Source of the DNA: Hyphomicrobium sulfonivorans | GTDB lineage: Bacteria > Pseudomonadota > Alphaproteobacteria > Rhizobiales > Hyphomicrobiaceae | Assembly: GCF_013306565.1 (NCBI RefSeq) | Contig: NZ_PZPO01000004.1 | Location: forward strand, 248,001-312,000 | Length of the DNA stretch: 64,000 nucleotides | Direction of reading: 5' to 3' | Shown: in pieces, positions 46,369 to 56,092 of the stretch | Position numbering within the stretch: the first letter of the stretch is position 1 | Layout of the letters: every line of letters begins with the position of its first letter | Program-made: the position numbers and the translations under genes | Notes under the pieces: generated by a model | The model's input: only the letters and a program-made list of their open reading frames with translations | Database searches by the model: none | Told to the model about the DNA's origin: nothing

Positions 46369-46968
46369 ATGACAAAGGTTCTCGTTCTGTATTATTCGAG
46401 CTACGGGCACATCGAACGTATGGCCGGCGCGATTGCCGAAGGCGTACGCGAAGCCGGCGCCGAAGCCGTCATCAAGCGTGTGCCGGAACTGGTGCCGGAG
46501 GAGGTGGCGCGCAAGTCAGGGTTCAAGCTCGATCAACCCGCGCCCATCGCCAGCGTCGATGAACTGGCCGGTTACGATGCAATCATCATCGGCACGCCGA
46601 CACGGTTCGGCAACATGGCTGCGCAGATGAAGAACTTCCTCGATCAGACCGGAGGACTGTGGGCGCAGGGCAAGCTGATCGGCAAAGTTGGCTCGGTGTT
46701 CACATCCACCGCCAGCCAGCATGGCGGCCAGGAGACGACATTGACGACAACGCAGATCGTGCTGCTGCATCACGGGATGGTGGTTGTCGGTCTGCCATAT
46801 TCCTTTGCCGGCCAGATGGGCGTGAAAGAGGTGACAGGCGGTTCGCCCTACGGTGCTACGACAATTGCCGATGGCGACGGTTCGCGCCAGCCAAGCGAGA
46901 ACGAACTGGCCGGTGCGCGCTATCAGGGACGGCACGTTGCGCAGATTGCGGGCAAGCTCGCCGCGTAA
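46369..46968 (+). CDS. wrbA: NAD(P)H:quinone oxidoreductase, WrbA family
   Basis: FMN-binding flavodoxin-like tetrameric quinone reductase, 199 residues from ATG 46369 (CGGAG upstream). FMN-binding loops: [40 protein letters not shown] and [13 protein letters not shown]; the C-terminal [11 protein letters not shown] and [13 protein letters not shown] are typical. It protects against quinone redox cycling. Monocistronic. Confidence 0.95.
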   Translation: MTKVLVLYYSSYGHIERMAGAIAEGVREAGAEAVIKRVPELVPEEVARKSGFKLDQPAPIASVDELAGYDAIIIGTPTRFGNMAAQMKNFLDQTGGLWAQGKLIGKVGSVFTSTASQHGGQETTLTTTQIVLLHHGMVVVGLPYSFAGQMGVKEVTGGSPYGATTIADGDGSRQPSENELAGARYQGRHVAQIAGKLAA

Positions 46969-47300
46969 CCTAGTTTAACAATACCGGCAGCCAGCGTCGG
47001 CGGCATAACCCGAATAGGGGATGCCGCTGACGGTCCGTGCGCGTAGCAATAGGGCGTCGAGGCGAAACCCGTCCCGTTTGCTCCTCGGCCGGAGCGGTAA
47101 GCTGGAGCGGCGGCCAGCTTGCTGCCTCCAGGGCTGGCGATTCAGCTCCGCAGGACGACGGCGTTGCTGGTCGATCAGATGGCCGAGAAAGCGTGTCCGG
47201 ACCCACGCGCGACAAGCGACGTCGAGTCCAGATGAATGACGCCACTGCCTGGGTCACAGGCCTTGGCGTCATATGTCGCGGAGCGATATATTAGTTGGAG
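46969..47300. other. Gap between convergent wrbA and the TonB receptor gene
   Basis: About 330 bases, no gene seen. A hairpin at 47236-47272 (ATGACGCC / GGCGTCAT with an inner CCTG/CAGG) lies about 30 bases past the receptor stop and may be its terminator, although no T-run follows. Confidence 0.45.
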
Positions 47301-50126
47301 TCAGAAACGGGCCGTGATGCCCGTCCGAATGGTGCGGCCCGGTGAAGCCATCAGGCCGAGGGTGAGCGCGTCCATGTAGTAGGTGTCAGTGACGTTATCG
47401 ATCGTTGCATCGATCTGGAACTGTTCGTTGATTTTGTAGCTCGCGAACAGGTCGACCAGAGTGTAGGGATCCCACTCAACGTGCGTTATCAGTCCCGTGC
47501 CCGATGTGCCGTCTAATCCCGATGTTGGCCGTTTGCCGATATAGGTTATGCGGCCACCAACCGTCAGTTTCTCGTCGAAAGCGCGGGTGCCGAGTGTCAC
47601 GGATATGCTGTCCTTCGGCGGCAGGTGATTGACGACGTAGCTGTTAGAAACACCACCTTCAGTGCAGAGCCGATCGGCATAGGCGACATTTCTGATCTGG
47701 CCGGGTTTTACGCAGAATTCGGTGCTCGTATAGTACGTGTAAGCCATGTTGCCGAAGAACCGGCCGGTGTCGTACGATCCCGAAAGCTCAATGCCGCGGA
47801 GGCGCGCACTGTCGATATTGACCATCAGCAGGGTGCCTTCCGGCGTGTCGGTTCTGGTGATGTAGTTGTCGACATCGTTGTCAAAGTAACTTGCCTTGAA
47901 ACGAAGGCGATCGCCCGCGAAAAACACCTCGTCGCGCAGCACGTTGAAACCGAACTCCCAGGTTTTGGCATGTTCTGGATCGAGACCGGCAGCAGTAGGA
48001 TCAGCCGACCAGCCGCGCGTAGCTTCAAACAGGCTTGGCATGCGGATTGCCTCCGCATATTTGGCATAGAACTGAATGCCTTCCCACGGCTCGACTGTTG
48101 CGCTGAGTATCGGCGCGAATCCATTGTCCTTGAAAGCGCGATAAACGCCGTATTTGGTTTCACTCACGGTCGGAAGATTGGTCGAGCCGGGATTAGCCTG
48201 CCTGTACGCGGTGCGTTCAGCCGACGTTTTGAAATTGATCACCTGATCGCCATGGCGAAGAGGATAGGTGGTTTCGGTCCAGGGGCGTGTGTCCTTGTTT
48301 ATGAAGTCGGAATACCGCAGCGACGCATTGAGGCCAAGCCAACGCGTTGGTTTCCATTCGCCCGATGCGAACAGGCTGTATTCCTGCCGGTTGCCGCGCC
48401 TGCCGTCGAGTTCAGTTCCCTTACCCGGCTGAATGGTTTCGTACGTGTAGGATCCGCCGTAGTTCAGCGAAACATGGCCCAATCCGGAATCGAACGTGGA
48501 CGTGTTGTCTGCATTCAGACCCCACCGCCTGCCGTCCGTTCCGAACCAGTTGGCAATCTCCGGCATCGGCGTCTGATCGGTCATATACCACTGATAGGGA
48601 AGCGTAAGGCTGTTCTCGACCATCCACCAGCCCGCTTTCAATTTAATCAGATCGTTGTCGGCCGGATTCCATTTGTATTTGGCCGTGTACGTCTTCAATT
48701 CCACGCTGTTGAGCCACGCCTGATATGCGCCGCCGTTAGGGTTCCAGAGAAGCTGCGACGGCATGATTTCGCCGTACGTGCTGTCGTAGCCCATATACCC
48801 AAGCTCGATCTGCTGATCGTCTGCGATGCGGATTGTGCTCTTTAGCAAAATGGAACTGTTGTCTTGCGATGTGTTCAAGACTTCCTCGCCGGGTCGAAAG
48901 CGATTGAGCCCTTCGATGGTCACGGTGCTTTCCGTGGGCGAGTCTACCCACGCGCCATTCTGCCAGATCTGGCGCGGCCGTATTGTTGGCTCAGGAATGC
49001 CATCGCCTTTAGTTCCAGCGTGGTAGTTGCCGTTTTTTCGTTGAGCGTAGGCGGCGACGATATCGATCGTTTCTGATCGATAAGCGGCGGCGACGCTGCC
49101 ATATCCCCCCGTCGGCTCAAGGAGGCCAGGGCGGTCCATTCCGTCCGGACCACCGAACGATGAAGGTATTTGCGAGTTCGGGTAGTTGCCTGTTCCCGCT
49201 AGCCCGCCCCAGGTTCCAACGGCCGGGACAGATGAGCTGTTGGTGTTGAAGCCACCTTTGAAGCGGACGCCGGAATTTTTGCCCGGTAGCAGAATGTCGT
49301 CCACGCCGATGGTGTCCATGCGGACAATGCCGCCGATCGCGCCCGCTCCGTCCGCCGCAGCGCTCGGACCTTTTTCAATTGTCACGCTGCCGATGAAATC
49401 GGGATCGACATAGGATCGTCCTACAACACCGGAATAGCCGCGATAAACCGTCGTTTCCTGAATCGCTCCATCAACGCTGACCGGTACGCGCCCCTGTCCC
49501 TGCATGCCGCGAATGTTTATGTCGAGGGCTGCGCCGTTGCGGTTGTCGCCGTTGAGCACACCCGGCGTGCCGGAGAACATGTCGCCTGTGGAAGTGCCGC
49601 GGAAGCGCTCGATCTGTTCGCCTGAAATGTACGTGCTGGAACCTGCAGTGTAATACGGCGTGTCGGCTGAGAAGCCGTCTGTCGCTCCGCCACCCGACAC
49701 ATCAATCGTATCAAGAGCTATTGCGCCATCGACCGTTGCGCCCGCTCCGCTGTCAGCGCCACTGATTGAAACCGTTGACGCGTTGGCGAAGCTATAGGAA
49801 AGGCCGGAGCCAGCAAGAATAGCGCTCAACGCTTCGGATGCGGTGAGGCTGCCGGATACGCCCGCTGACGTTTTGCCCGCAGTCAGTTCGGACGGATAGC
49901 TCACCTGCTGGCCAGCCTGCTTGCCGAAGGCGGCGAGGGCCTGCGCTAACGATCCTGCCGGGATGTTGAATGATTTTTTCTGCGCCGCCTGCGCGAACGC
50001 CAATTCCGGCGCAACACCGATAGCACCGACACACGCACAGATCGCCAGCCATGACGCAGCCACACCGGCGCGACAGGCCTCAGCCCGGCGGCCATTTCCC
50101 CCACAACGCATTACAAAACACTCCAC
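47301..50126 (-). CDS. TonB-dependent receptor with STN signalling domain
   Basis: Outer-membrane active transporter of 941 residues. After the signal segment (ending ELAFAQ) comes an STN secretin/TonB domain, FNIPAGSLAQALAAFGKQAG to about residue 120, used to signal to an anti-sigma factor. The plug follows (STYISGEQIERFRGTSTGDM, GMQGQGRVPVSVDGA) and a 22-strand-type barrel ending TIRTGITARF. Plug and barrel resemble haem/haemoglobin or siderophore receptors; the ligand is unproven. The FecI/FecR pair upstream on the same strand fits surface signalling during iron starvation. Confidence 0.9.
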   Translation of the reverse strand: MECFVMRCGGNGRRAEACRAGVAASWLAICACVGAIGVAPELAFAQAAQKKSFNIPAGSLAQALAAFGKQAGQQVSYPSELTAGKTSAGVSGSLTASEALSAILAGSGLSYSFANASTVSISGADSGAGATVDGAIALDTIDVSGGGATDGFSADTPYYTAGSSTYISGEQIERFRGTSTGDMFSGTPGVLNGDNRNGAALDINIRGMQGQGRVPVSVDGAIQETTVYRGYSGVVGRSYVDPDFIGSVTIEKGPSAAADGAGAIGGIVRMDTIGVDDILLPGKNSGVRFKGGFNTNSSSVPAVGTWGGLAGTGNYPNSQIPSSFGGPDGMDRPGLLEPTGGYGSVAAAYRSETIDIVAAYAQRKNGNYHAGTKGDGIPEPTIRPRQIWQNGAWVDSPTESTVTIEGLNRFRPGEEVLNTSQDNSSILLKSTIRIADDQQIELGYMGYDSTYGEIMPSQLLWNPNGGAYQAWLNSVELKTYTAKYKWNPADNDLIKLKAGWWMVENSLTLPYQWYMTDQTPMPEIANWFGTDGRRWGLNADNTSTFDSGLGHVSLNYGGSYTYETIQPGKGTELDGRRGNRQEYSLFASGEWKPTRWLGLNASLRYSDFINKDTRPWTETTYPLRHGDQVINFKTSAERTAYRQANPGSTNLPTVSETKYGVYRAFKDNGFAPILSATVEPWEGIQFYAKYAEAIRMPSLFEATRGWSADPTAAGLDPEHAKTWEFGFNVLRDEVFFAGDRLRFKASYFDNDVDNYITRTDTPEGTLLMVNIDSARLRGIELSGSYDTGRFFGNMAYTYYTSTEFCVKPGQIRNVAYADRLCTEGGVSNSYVVNHLPPKDSISVTLGTRAFDEKLTVGGRITYIGKRPTSGLDGTSGTGLITHVEWDPYTLVDLFASYKINEQFQIDATIDNVTDTYYMDALTLGLMASPGRTIRTGITARF

Positions 50127-50230
50127 TCAACTCATACACAGGGAGCAGCTGTGCCGGCAGGTATCTGCTGCCCCCTTCACCTGTAACGAACAGGCTGTTG
50201 GAATTTTCTGCCCTGAGGCCGAAAGAAAAT

Positions 50231-51181
50231 TCAGATCGGCGTGATTACGGTGAGGAACGGTGAGATCTGACGCACCTTGCCGCCAAACGGATGCACAACC
50301 GCTTCAAGTGCGGCCAACGGCTGAGTGAGATCGAACACACCGTTGACGCGGCGGTTCGAGATTGCGGGATCGGCGAGAACAACACGCCCGGGCAGCCAGC
50401 GCGCAATGCGAATGACGATCGCCGCCACGGTCTCCTGATCGGCAACGATACGGCCGTCGCGCCAGGCCGCTATTTCGCTGGTATCGCGCACGCCCTGTGC
50501 GATGTTGTCGGCGCCGTTCGTTAGAGCCATCCAGCGACCGGCCGCCAGTTCGTCAGCAAAGTGCGTCGGCGATTGCGGCACGCCGACATGGATCACACCG
50601 CGATCAACGCCCAGGCTGACGGTCGGGCCATCGATGCTGATGTCGAAACTGCCATTACCGCATGTGGCGGCAACATTTTGCGCCTCAATGTGCATCGGTG
50701 GGGCGTCATTGCCAGCAACAACATCGAAATACGACATTCCGGCCAACAAATCGACGCGCCGTTGCGTCGGCGAGAACGACAGTGCCACCGCGCTATCGGG
50801 ACCGAGCGTCATGCGGCTGCCATCGGGCAACGTACGGTGCGCAATTTCAGCGGTGCCGGTGACGTAATCAGCGCGCGCCTGAATGATTGCCCACGGCAGC
50901 GCTTCCCGCCCGACAGCAAATGCCGCCACGCCAACTCCGAACCCGATGAGGACGCTGCGCCGACTGGGGCCGGAACGGCGCTTGGCATCGGCGCGGGAGC
51001 GCTTCAGGGCATTGCCCGCCAACCCGAAAATTTCGCTGGCTTCAAACCAGGCTGCTTCATGGTCCAGGCTGCGCGCGCGCCATTGGCTGATCATCTCCAG
51101 AGCGACGGGGCTCGTCGGATCGTTCCTCAGCCGGATAATCAGATCCGTCGCCTCTTCGAATAGGCGATCCTGCTCGGTCAT
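50231..51181 (-). CDS. FecR family anti-sigma regulator
   Basis: Inner-membrane anti-sigma/sigma-modulating protein, 316 residues. The N-terminal cytoplasmic DUF4880-like helix contains EMISQWRARSLDHEAAW; one membrane segment (VLIGFGVGVAAFAVG) follows a basic stretch; the periplasmic FecR domain has HRTLPDGSRMTLGPDSAVAL. It should relay the receptor's STN signal to the sigma factor. It lies 104 bases upstream of the receptor gene but is separated from fecI by 162 bases containing two palindromic repeats. Confidence 0.9.
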   Translation of the reverse strand: MTEQDRLFEEATDLIIRLRNDPTSPVALEMISQWRARSLDHEAAWFEASEIFGLAGNALKRSRADAKRRSGPSRRSVLIGFGVGVAAFAVGREALPWAIIQARADYVTGTAEIAHRTLPDGSRMTLGPDSAVALSFSPTQRRVDLLAGMSYFDVVAGNDAPPMHIEAQNVAATCGNGSFDISIDGPTVSLGVDRGVIHVGVPQSPTHFADELAAGRWMALTNGADNIAQGVRDTSEIAAWRDGRIVADQETVAAIVIRIARWLPGRVVLADPAISNRRVNGVFDLTQPLAALEAVVHPFGGKVRQISPFLTVITPI

Positions 51182-51243
51182 GGCATCCCCGTTTGCGCCG
51201 CTGCGCCCACTCCTAGAACGAACGGGTTAGCCAATTTTTCACC

Positions 51244-51345
51244 TGATGCACGCTTCGGACTGATAAGGTCCGAAGCGATCATGGGAAGTTTCGCAAGACC
51301 TATGATTCACGCTTCGGACGATCGGGTCCGAAGCGATCATGGTCT
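51244..51345. repeat. Two family B palindromes between fecI and fecR
   Basis: Copy 1 at 51244-51284 and copy 2 at 51296-51345 share arms CGCTTCGGAC / GTCCGAAGCG. Copy 2 is complete, with outer arms AGACC/GGTCT and ATGAT/ATCAT. A third copy lies at 57314-57364. They sit in the only gap of the FecI-FecR pair and could separate its expression. Confidence 0.85.
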
Positions 51346-51859
51346 AGGGCGTAGCGTCGATGGCGCCAAGCCGCGAACGGATGTGCTTATAGGCATCGCG
51401 GATCAGCGACCATGTACGCGACGTCGAGAGTTCGATGCGATCGGCGATCTCAGCGATGGTCAGTTCGTCCATCCGATGCAACTCGAACGCGCGCCGCGTG
51501 CGCGCGGGCAATTCGGCGATGGCGCGCTCGGTCGCCGCGAGGCGCTGGCGATCATAGACAATCGCGTCCTGCAGCGGATTGGGATCGACAATCCATTCCG
51601 CCATTTCGGCGGTAAGCTCGACCTTCGGCACCAGCCTGTCACGCCGAATGAGGTCGATGCTGAGATTGCGGGTGATGGCAAAAAGATAAGCGCGCGGATT
51701 GGCGTCAAAGCCCATGCGGCTCGGTTGTGTCGTTATCAGCCGCACAAACGCGTCCTGCGTGATATCGGCGGCGGTGTCGGAGCTGTGCCCGCGCCGCGTC
51801 AGCGAGCGGACCAGCTCTTTCGCGTGGCGCTGAAACAGCTTGTGCAAATCCCAGGTCAC
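51344..51859 (-). CDS. FecI-type ECF RNA polymerase sigma factor
   Basis: Group IV sigma factor of 171 residues. Region 2 is recognisable in SSDTAADITQDAFVRLI and NPRAYLFAITRNLSIDLIRR, region 4 in AIAELPARTRRAFELHRM and TIAEIADRIELSTSRTWSLI. It would direct transcription of the receptor gene when released by FecR. First gene of the module; its 3' end nearly touches the palindromic repeat. No Fur box is evident upstream by eye. Confidence 0.92.
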   Translation of the reverse strand: MTWDLHKLFQRHAKELVRSLTRRGHSSDTAADITQDAFVRLITTQPSRMGFDANPRAYLFAITRNLSIDLIRRDRLVPKVELTAEMAEWIVDPNPLQDAIVYDRQRLAATERAIAELPARTRRAFELHRMDELTIAEIADRIELSTSRTWSLIRDAYKHIRSRLGAIDATP

Positions 51860-52199
51860 TACTTATTCCAACGCGTCGAGAGCCACACACAGACCAATGA
51901 TCCTGCCTAGCTTTCTTTAGATTGCGCTGCAATGACAGTAGTTTAGAGGCTGTCTAAGGGTGCGGAGGACTGCGCGATACAATTCCTTACCGCCAAGGTA
52001 TTGTTTGCGCGGCAAAATTTGTAGCGTCGTCATTGGCGCCGGTGCCGGATGGCGATTGCGTGCGGATCAATTCGCCATCTCAGCGTTGCGACCGGGCCAC
52101 ATCGCGGCGGGCCCGGCGCTCCAAGTGATGAGAACACCTCGGCATCAGCATCTGTGAAACGAGTTCAGGCCGGTTAGACGCCGAGGCATATCGCGTGGC
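51860..52199. other. Gap between fecI and the DUF1330 gene
   Basis: About 340 bases. A plus-strand frame (51960-52157) contains a lone VVIGAGAG string, but nothing else of a flavoprotein follows, so I do not call a gene. No repeats were found. Confidence 0.4.
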
Positions 52200-52661
52200 T
52201 CACAGCCCCGCTGGGTCGGCAATGGCGGAGAACGGCAATTCCGATAGCGGGAGCAGGCGGGAATCCTCCACCGCCGCCGAGCGATGGCCAAGCCCGGCGA
52301 GATACCCCGTATCACTGGCGAAGGAGACAAAGGCCCCAGCGCTGGCCTGCCGAACCAGCATTGCCAGATCCCACCGTTCGTCGGCGGGGCCAATCAGGAA
52401 GTGGCCGGCCTCACCGAGAAACAGGATCTCGCCGCCGCTCGCCCGTAGGAATGGCAGCGTGTGCTCAATGTAGCGCTCGTAGGCCTGCGCACCGCTGATT
52501 GGCATGACCGGCGCCAGTTCAGGGTAGCTTGAGTAATCGGCAACGACCCTGAGCCTCAGCAAATTGAGCATGACAACGGGACCAGCAAAATTGCGCTGCA
52601 TGAACTGACGACCTGCCTCCTGCGTCGGTTCAAGATAGGACGTGGCGTTGGTTGCGTTCAT
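52200..52661 (-). CDS. DUF1330-like small protein
   Basis: A 153-residue protein with a ferredoxin-like (dimeric alpha-beta barrel) pattern: VVMLNLLRLRVVADYSSYPE, GAQAYERYIEHTLPFL and GGEILFLGEAG, as in DUF1330 proteins. Start placed at ATG 52661 behind GGGGCC; an upstream ATG would add 11 residues. Function unknown; related folds include antibiotic-biosynthesis monooxygenases, but no catalytic residues are diagnostic. Confidence 0.65.
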   Translation of the reverse strand: MNATNATSYLEPTQEAGRQFMQRNFAGPVVMLNLLRLRVVADYSSYPELAPVMPISGAQAYERYIEHTLPFLRASGGEILFLGEAGHFLIGPADERWDLAMLVRQASAGAFVSFASDTGYLAGLGHRSAAVEDSRLLPLSELPFSAIADPAGL

Positions 52662-52851
52662 GGTGGCCCCGTTGACTGGCGATGATGAATGCATACGGGC
52701 CGCGTTAGCCCAAAGCGGGCACCGGCATCCTTCTTGGGCGAGCTTCTATGCTTCTCCGCTCGCCGATGGAATCCGGCATAACTACAACTCGATCGACCTT
52801 AAGCTTGCAGTGATCATTTCCGTGATTGCGCACTTAAGCTTGGAGGTTGCA

Positions 52852-54201
52852 ATGGGCGTCAATCTACCGAAAGACACCACCTTAGCCGGGTTTCCGCTGG
52901 TAGAGGTCAAGCGAGCATTGAAGACTTACGCTCGAACTGGCCAGGAAGAAAATTTTTTCGAGACGAAGTCATTCGCGTCCTCGCGCCTGGAAGCGGCAGC
53001 GCTTTACGAGGAGTTGCTTGAACGACAGCTTATTGACCCGACGGCCTCATCGCACGAGCACTATTTGACTGAGGCCGGGCTCGCGATTGCGGAGGGCAAA
53101 ACACGACGTAGCCCGCTGCGTACAGCTCGCCGGGTTCTGAATGATCTCCTGGCGCGTATAGCGCACATGAACCAACATTCCGCCCCGCTTAATCTTGTGG
53201 AGCGGGTTTGGCTGTTCGGATCGGTCATGCGCGGCGAAGAAACAGTTGGTGATATCGACCTTGCAATTGAAACCGTGCGTAATCCGGCATTTGCTGACGA
53301 CACATCATGGTCAACTCGTCTTCATGAATTGGTTGACCAAGCACCAGATCACCTCCTCTACTTTCAGAAGCTTTATTGGCATGAGCAGCGCGGCATCTTT
53401 GGCGAGCGTCGACACTCGCTCCTAGCTGGCGCTCATATCGGTTCGAACGGACTTCAGCGACTGGGAGTGCCTTGCCAGCTGATCTTTGACCGGAGCAGGG
53501 GCGGCCGGGTTGTCGGCGAAGTAATCCCTCGGCACCCAGACTCACCGGGACGTAGCAACAAGATGGGGGCTCCAAGAGAATTGCCTGACCTCTTGCCCCT
53601 CTCTTCGGTGCCGCGGCCGATGGATGCCCGGTGGATGTCTGCGTACGCGGTAGACGGACGCATCTTCCCTCACCGACTTTGCACCGAGCGACAGACGGTT
53701 CCAGGCTTAGGCTCTTTTGTGCTGACCGATGACACCGACCGCCAATGGCATGACTGGTGCCCGGTCTCGTTTAAGGCTGGCGGCTATGACGGCGTATCGA
53801 AGGTACTATTGAAGTATCATGATAGCTGGTCCGACCCGAAGGCGCGGGAAGCAGCATCCATTGCGCTGCGAAGGGAAGTTCTGGACATAGAAACAGAGAT
53901 CGAATTGCGTGTCGCGCTTTCCAGCTTTGAACGACCCCGTCGGATGAAGCCAAAAATAGACCGCTCATTTCTGCATCTTTGCGGAATGGTGGCCATGCTA
54001 ATACGCGGCGATATCCACCGTCAGACGATGCGTTTGAACGAACGCCAGATAGATAAAGCAATCACTCTGGACATTGATACTAGCGGGTTACCTGACGAGC
54101 TCTGCGAGATTGCAGAGGTCTGGATCGAAAGTATGCTGAGAGAGTTCGCTCATCCCGCGGTGTCTAACGAAGATGACTACTCTGAATTTGTTTCCGCCTG
54201 A
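52852..54201 (+). CDS. Nucleotidyltransferase-domain protein, possible mobile or defence gene
   Basis: A 449-residue protein from ATG 52852 with GGAGG placed seven bases upstream. Residues about 10-90 look like a winged helix (LEAAALYEELLERQLID, YLTEAGLAIAEG). Residues about 110-190 carry a polymerase-beta-type nucleotidyltransferase core: VWLFGSVMRGEETVGDIDLAIE, i.e. GS at 123-124 and DxD at 134-136. A third catalytic acid is not obvious. The C-terminal 200 residues match nothing I know. The DNA is visibly more A+T-rich than its neighbours and lies beside tRNA-Ser, so horizontal acquisition is likely. Related nucleotidyltransferases occur in toxin-antitoxin, modification and defence roles. 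Confidence 0.7.
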   Translation: MGVNLPKDTTLAGFPLVEVKRALKTYARTGQEENFFETKSFASSRLEAAALYEELLERQLIDPTASSHEHYLTEAGLAIAEGKTRRSPLRTARRVLNDLLARIAHMNQHSAPLNLVERVWLFGSVMRGEETVGDIDLAIETVRNPAFADDTSWSTRLHELVDQAPDHLLYFQKLYWHEQRGIFGERRHSLLAGAHIGSNGLQRLGVPCQLIFDRSRGGRVVGEVIPRHPDSPGRSNKMGAPRELPDLLPLSSVPRPMDARWMSAYAVDGRIFPHRLCTERQTVPGLGSFVLTDDTDRQWHDWCPVSFKAGGYDGVSKVLLKYHDSWSDPKAREAASIALRREVLDIETEIELRVALSSFERPRRMKPKIDRSFLHLCGMVAMLIRGDIHRQTMRLNERQIDKAITLDIDTSGLPDELCEIAEVWIESMLREFAHPAVSNEDDYSEFVSA

Positions 54202-54335
54202 CAGCGCGAAAATTTCGCTGGTAGCTTTAGCTGTTGTAACGAGCACCTAGCCTCGTCAGGCCCATTTCACTCGGTCTGCCGCACCGTATCGGCGCTGGAT
54301 CTGCTGTGGGATAGAACGGAGCAGAAAGCATCAAA

Positions 54336-54425
54336 TGGCGGAGGGGGTGGGATTCGAACCCACGGTACGGTTCCCCGCACGGCGGTTTTCAAGACCGCTG
54401 CCTTAAACCACTCGGCCACCCCTCC
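54336..54425 (-). tRNA. tRNA-Ser (anticodon TGA)
   Basis: Minus-strand tRNA with long variable arm. Acceptor GGAGGGG pairs with CCCCTCC, discriminator G, encoded CCA; anticodon stem GCGGT/ACCGC around CTTGAAA gives TGA. Its 3' end faces the nucleotidyltransferase gene, the side on which integrases insert. Confidence 0.96.
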
Positions 54426-54828
54426 TGCATACCGGCGAGCCGATGCGCCGCGAACCTATAGGGCTCCGCGGCGGCTGCCTCAAGCCGGTTTCTCCCTTTA
54501 CCCAATCTCAAGCACGTATTGCCATGCTTCTCACAGGGGCGCGCCGTTGCGCCGCGCCCTGCCGGTGAGGATCTGAGGTTTCCAAGGATCTGGCCCCAAT
54601 GGAGGGGAGAAGCGGTTGAAGGACCGCTAAGCCGGCCTTCGTTCCGGTCAGGCGGTGCAACGGCATCGCAAACTGGCCAACGAGCTTTGAACGTGCTTCC
54701 GCGGGCCCTCCGGTGGGAAAGCATGGCGCCTCAATAACAGCCGGAGACGGCCCGTGCGCGTGCGCGAGACGTCAGGGCAATGGACAGATGGCCGATCCCA
54801 ACAACCGGGAGAGGTGGGAAAGTGTGCG
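54426..54828. other. Gap between tRNA-Ser and rlpA
   Basis: About 400 bases without a supported gene. Frames reading into rlpA from 54754 are low-complexity and lack a better start. No repeats of families A or B are present. Confidence 0.4.
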
Positions 54829-56013
54829 ATGCGTAGGTTGGCGGGCAAGGCGGCGAAAGGGCCGCAAACAGTGGCAAGGCATCGTCCGCGCCACGAAGCT
54901 GGCCCGTCGGCAATGGACGCGACAGGCGGCCGCTCCACGCCATTGATTGTCCGCAGCGTGTTGCGCCTTTCCGTTACCGCTTGCGCAGCCGCGCTGGCCG
55001 CGTGCTCCGGCAGCAGCGGGGTTTCTCCTGTCACGACCGGAAGCCTGGGCTCAGGCAAAGTGGGATCGACGGAAAGCGAGCTCGGCGTTGCCGCCAGTCC
55101 GCGCCTGGTCAATTCCGGCACCGTTCCGAAGGGCGGGGGTGTATACAAGGTTGGCAAGCCGTATCAGGTGGCCGGCCGGTGGTACTACCCCAAGGAAGAG
55201 CCCAATTATGATCGCTCGGGCACGGCTTCCTGGTATGGGGCGGCATTCCATGGCCGCAAGACATCAAACGGCGAAATCTATGACATGCATGCGCTGACGG
55301 CCGGGCATCCGACGCTGCCGATGCCGTCCTATGCGTATGTGACCAATCTGCAGAACAACCGCACGATTCTGGTGCGCATCAATGATCGCGGGCCTTATGC
55401 CAAAGACCGCATGATCGATTTGTCGATGCGCTCCGCCGAAGCGCTGGGCTTCAGGCAGAAGGGGCTTGCAAAGGTGCGCGTGCGCTACGCTGGCCGCGCG
55501 CCGCTGAACGGCGATGACACGAGGGAACGACAGTTCCTGATGGCGCAGGCCTGGTCAGGCGGCATCAACATTGCGCAATCGGCAACGGCGGGCTCGATTA
55601 CGACTGCATCGCTTGGCGGGCCGGCCAGTTCCAACAGCACGTTGGGCCGCACGGCAGTGGCCACGGCGGCAACGTCGGTGATGGCGTGGACATACCGCGA
55701 GCACAGACTGCGGCTGAAGGGTTCTTCGCGCTCGGCGTTGGGCGCTGAATTGCCCGAGCCGGTATACGTGCGCGTCGGCCCGTTCACATCCGAGGCGGAA
55801 GCTGAGCGGCTGCGGCGCATGCTTGGCGGCAGCGATGCCAGCCAGGTGGATGTGATGGGTGCCGATGGCGCCGAGCGGTTTTCCGTGCGCATGGGCCCCT
55901 ATGACGATCCTGGCGCGGCCGCAGCCATGGCACGCATCGCGGAAGCCGGATTTGCGCCACAGGCAAGCGCAAACCTTGAGGGGACAAGTGATTGGGCGCC
56001 GCTAGATAAATAG
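54829..56013 (+). CDS. rlpA: RlpA family septal ring lytic transglycosylase with SPOR domain
   Basis: Outer-membrane lipoprotein-type glycan-cleaving enzyme. Start chosen at ATG 54829 (GGGAGAGG upstream; ATG 54913 is possible), giving 394 residues. The lipoprotein signal ends ALAAC-SGSSG. The double-psi beta-barrel has GTASWYGAAFHGRKTSNGE, the catalytic Asp-containing VRINDRGPYAKDRMIDLS. A C-terminal SPOR domain (VRVGPFTSEAEAERLRRML, VRMGPYDDPGAAAAM) targets denuded septal peptidoglycan. It precedes a D,D-carboxypeptidase gene by 79 bases. Confidence 0.92.
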   Translation: MRRLAGKAAKGPQTVARHRPRHEAGPSAMDATGGRSTPLIVRSVLRLSVTACAAALAACSGSSGVSPVTTGSLGSGKVGSTESELGVAASPRLVNSGTVPKGGGVYKVGKPYQVAGRWYYPKEEPNYDRSGTASWYGAAFHGRKTSNGEIYDMHALTAGHPTLPMPSYAYVTNLQNNRTILVRINDRGPYAKDRMIDLSMRSAEALGFRQKGLAKVRVRYAGRAPLNGDDTRERQFLMAQAWSGGINIAQSATAGSITTASLGGPASSNSTLGRTAVATAATSVMAWTYREHRLRLKGSSRSALGAELPEPVYVRVGPFTSEAEAERLRRMLGGSDASQVDVMGADGAERFSVRMGPYDDPGAAAAMARIAEAGFAPQASANLEGTSDWAPLDK

Positions 56014-56092
56014 CGCGTGGCGTTGACATGGACCGTAGGCAGACGGGATAGTTCGATCCGGATGCAATCAGCCGACAAGGTCCGATATTCAA

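Noticed and set aside
47625-48845. 406-codon plus-strand frame
   Set aside because: Lies inside the TonB-dependent receptor gene on the opposite strand; no recognisable domain.
51960-52157. Frame with VVIGAGAG, suggesting an FAD-protein fragment
   Set aside because: Only eight residues match a dinucleotide-binding loop and nothing downstream supports a flavoprotein.
52642-52851. N-terminal extension of the nucleotidyltransferase gene
   Set aside because: It overlaps the divergent DUF1330 gene and lacks a ribosome site, while ATG 52852 has an ideal GGAGG.
54336-54425. tRNA-Ser as an attachment site with a second att copy
   Set aside because: I looked for a repeat of the tRNA 3' end on the left side within the window and found none, so no island boundary is claimed.
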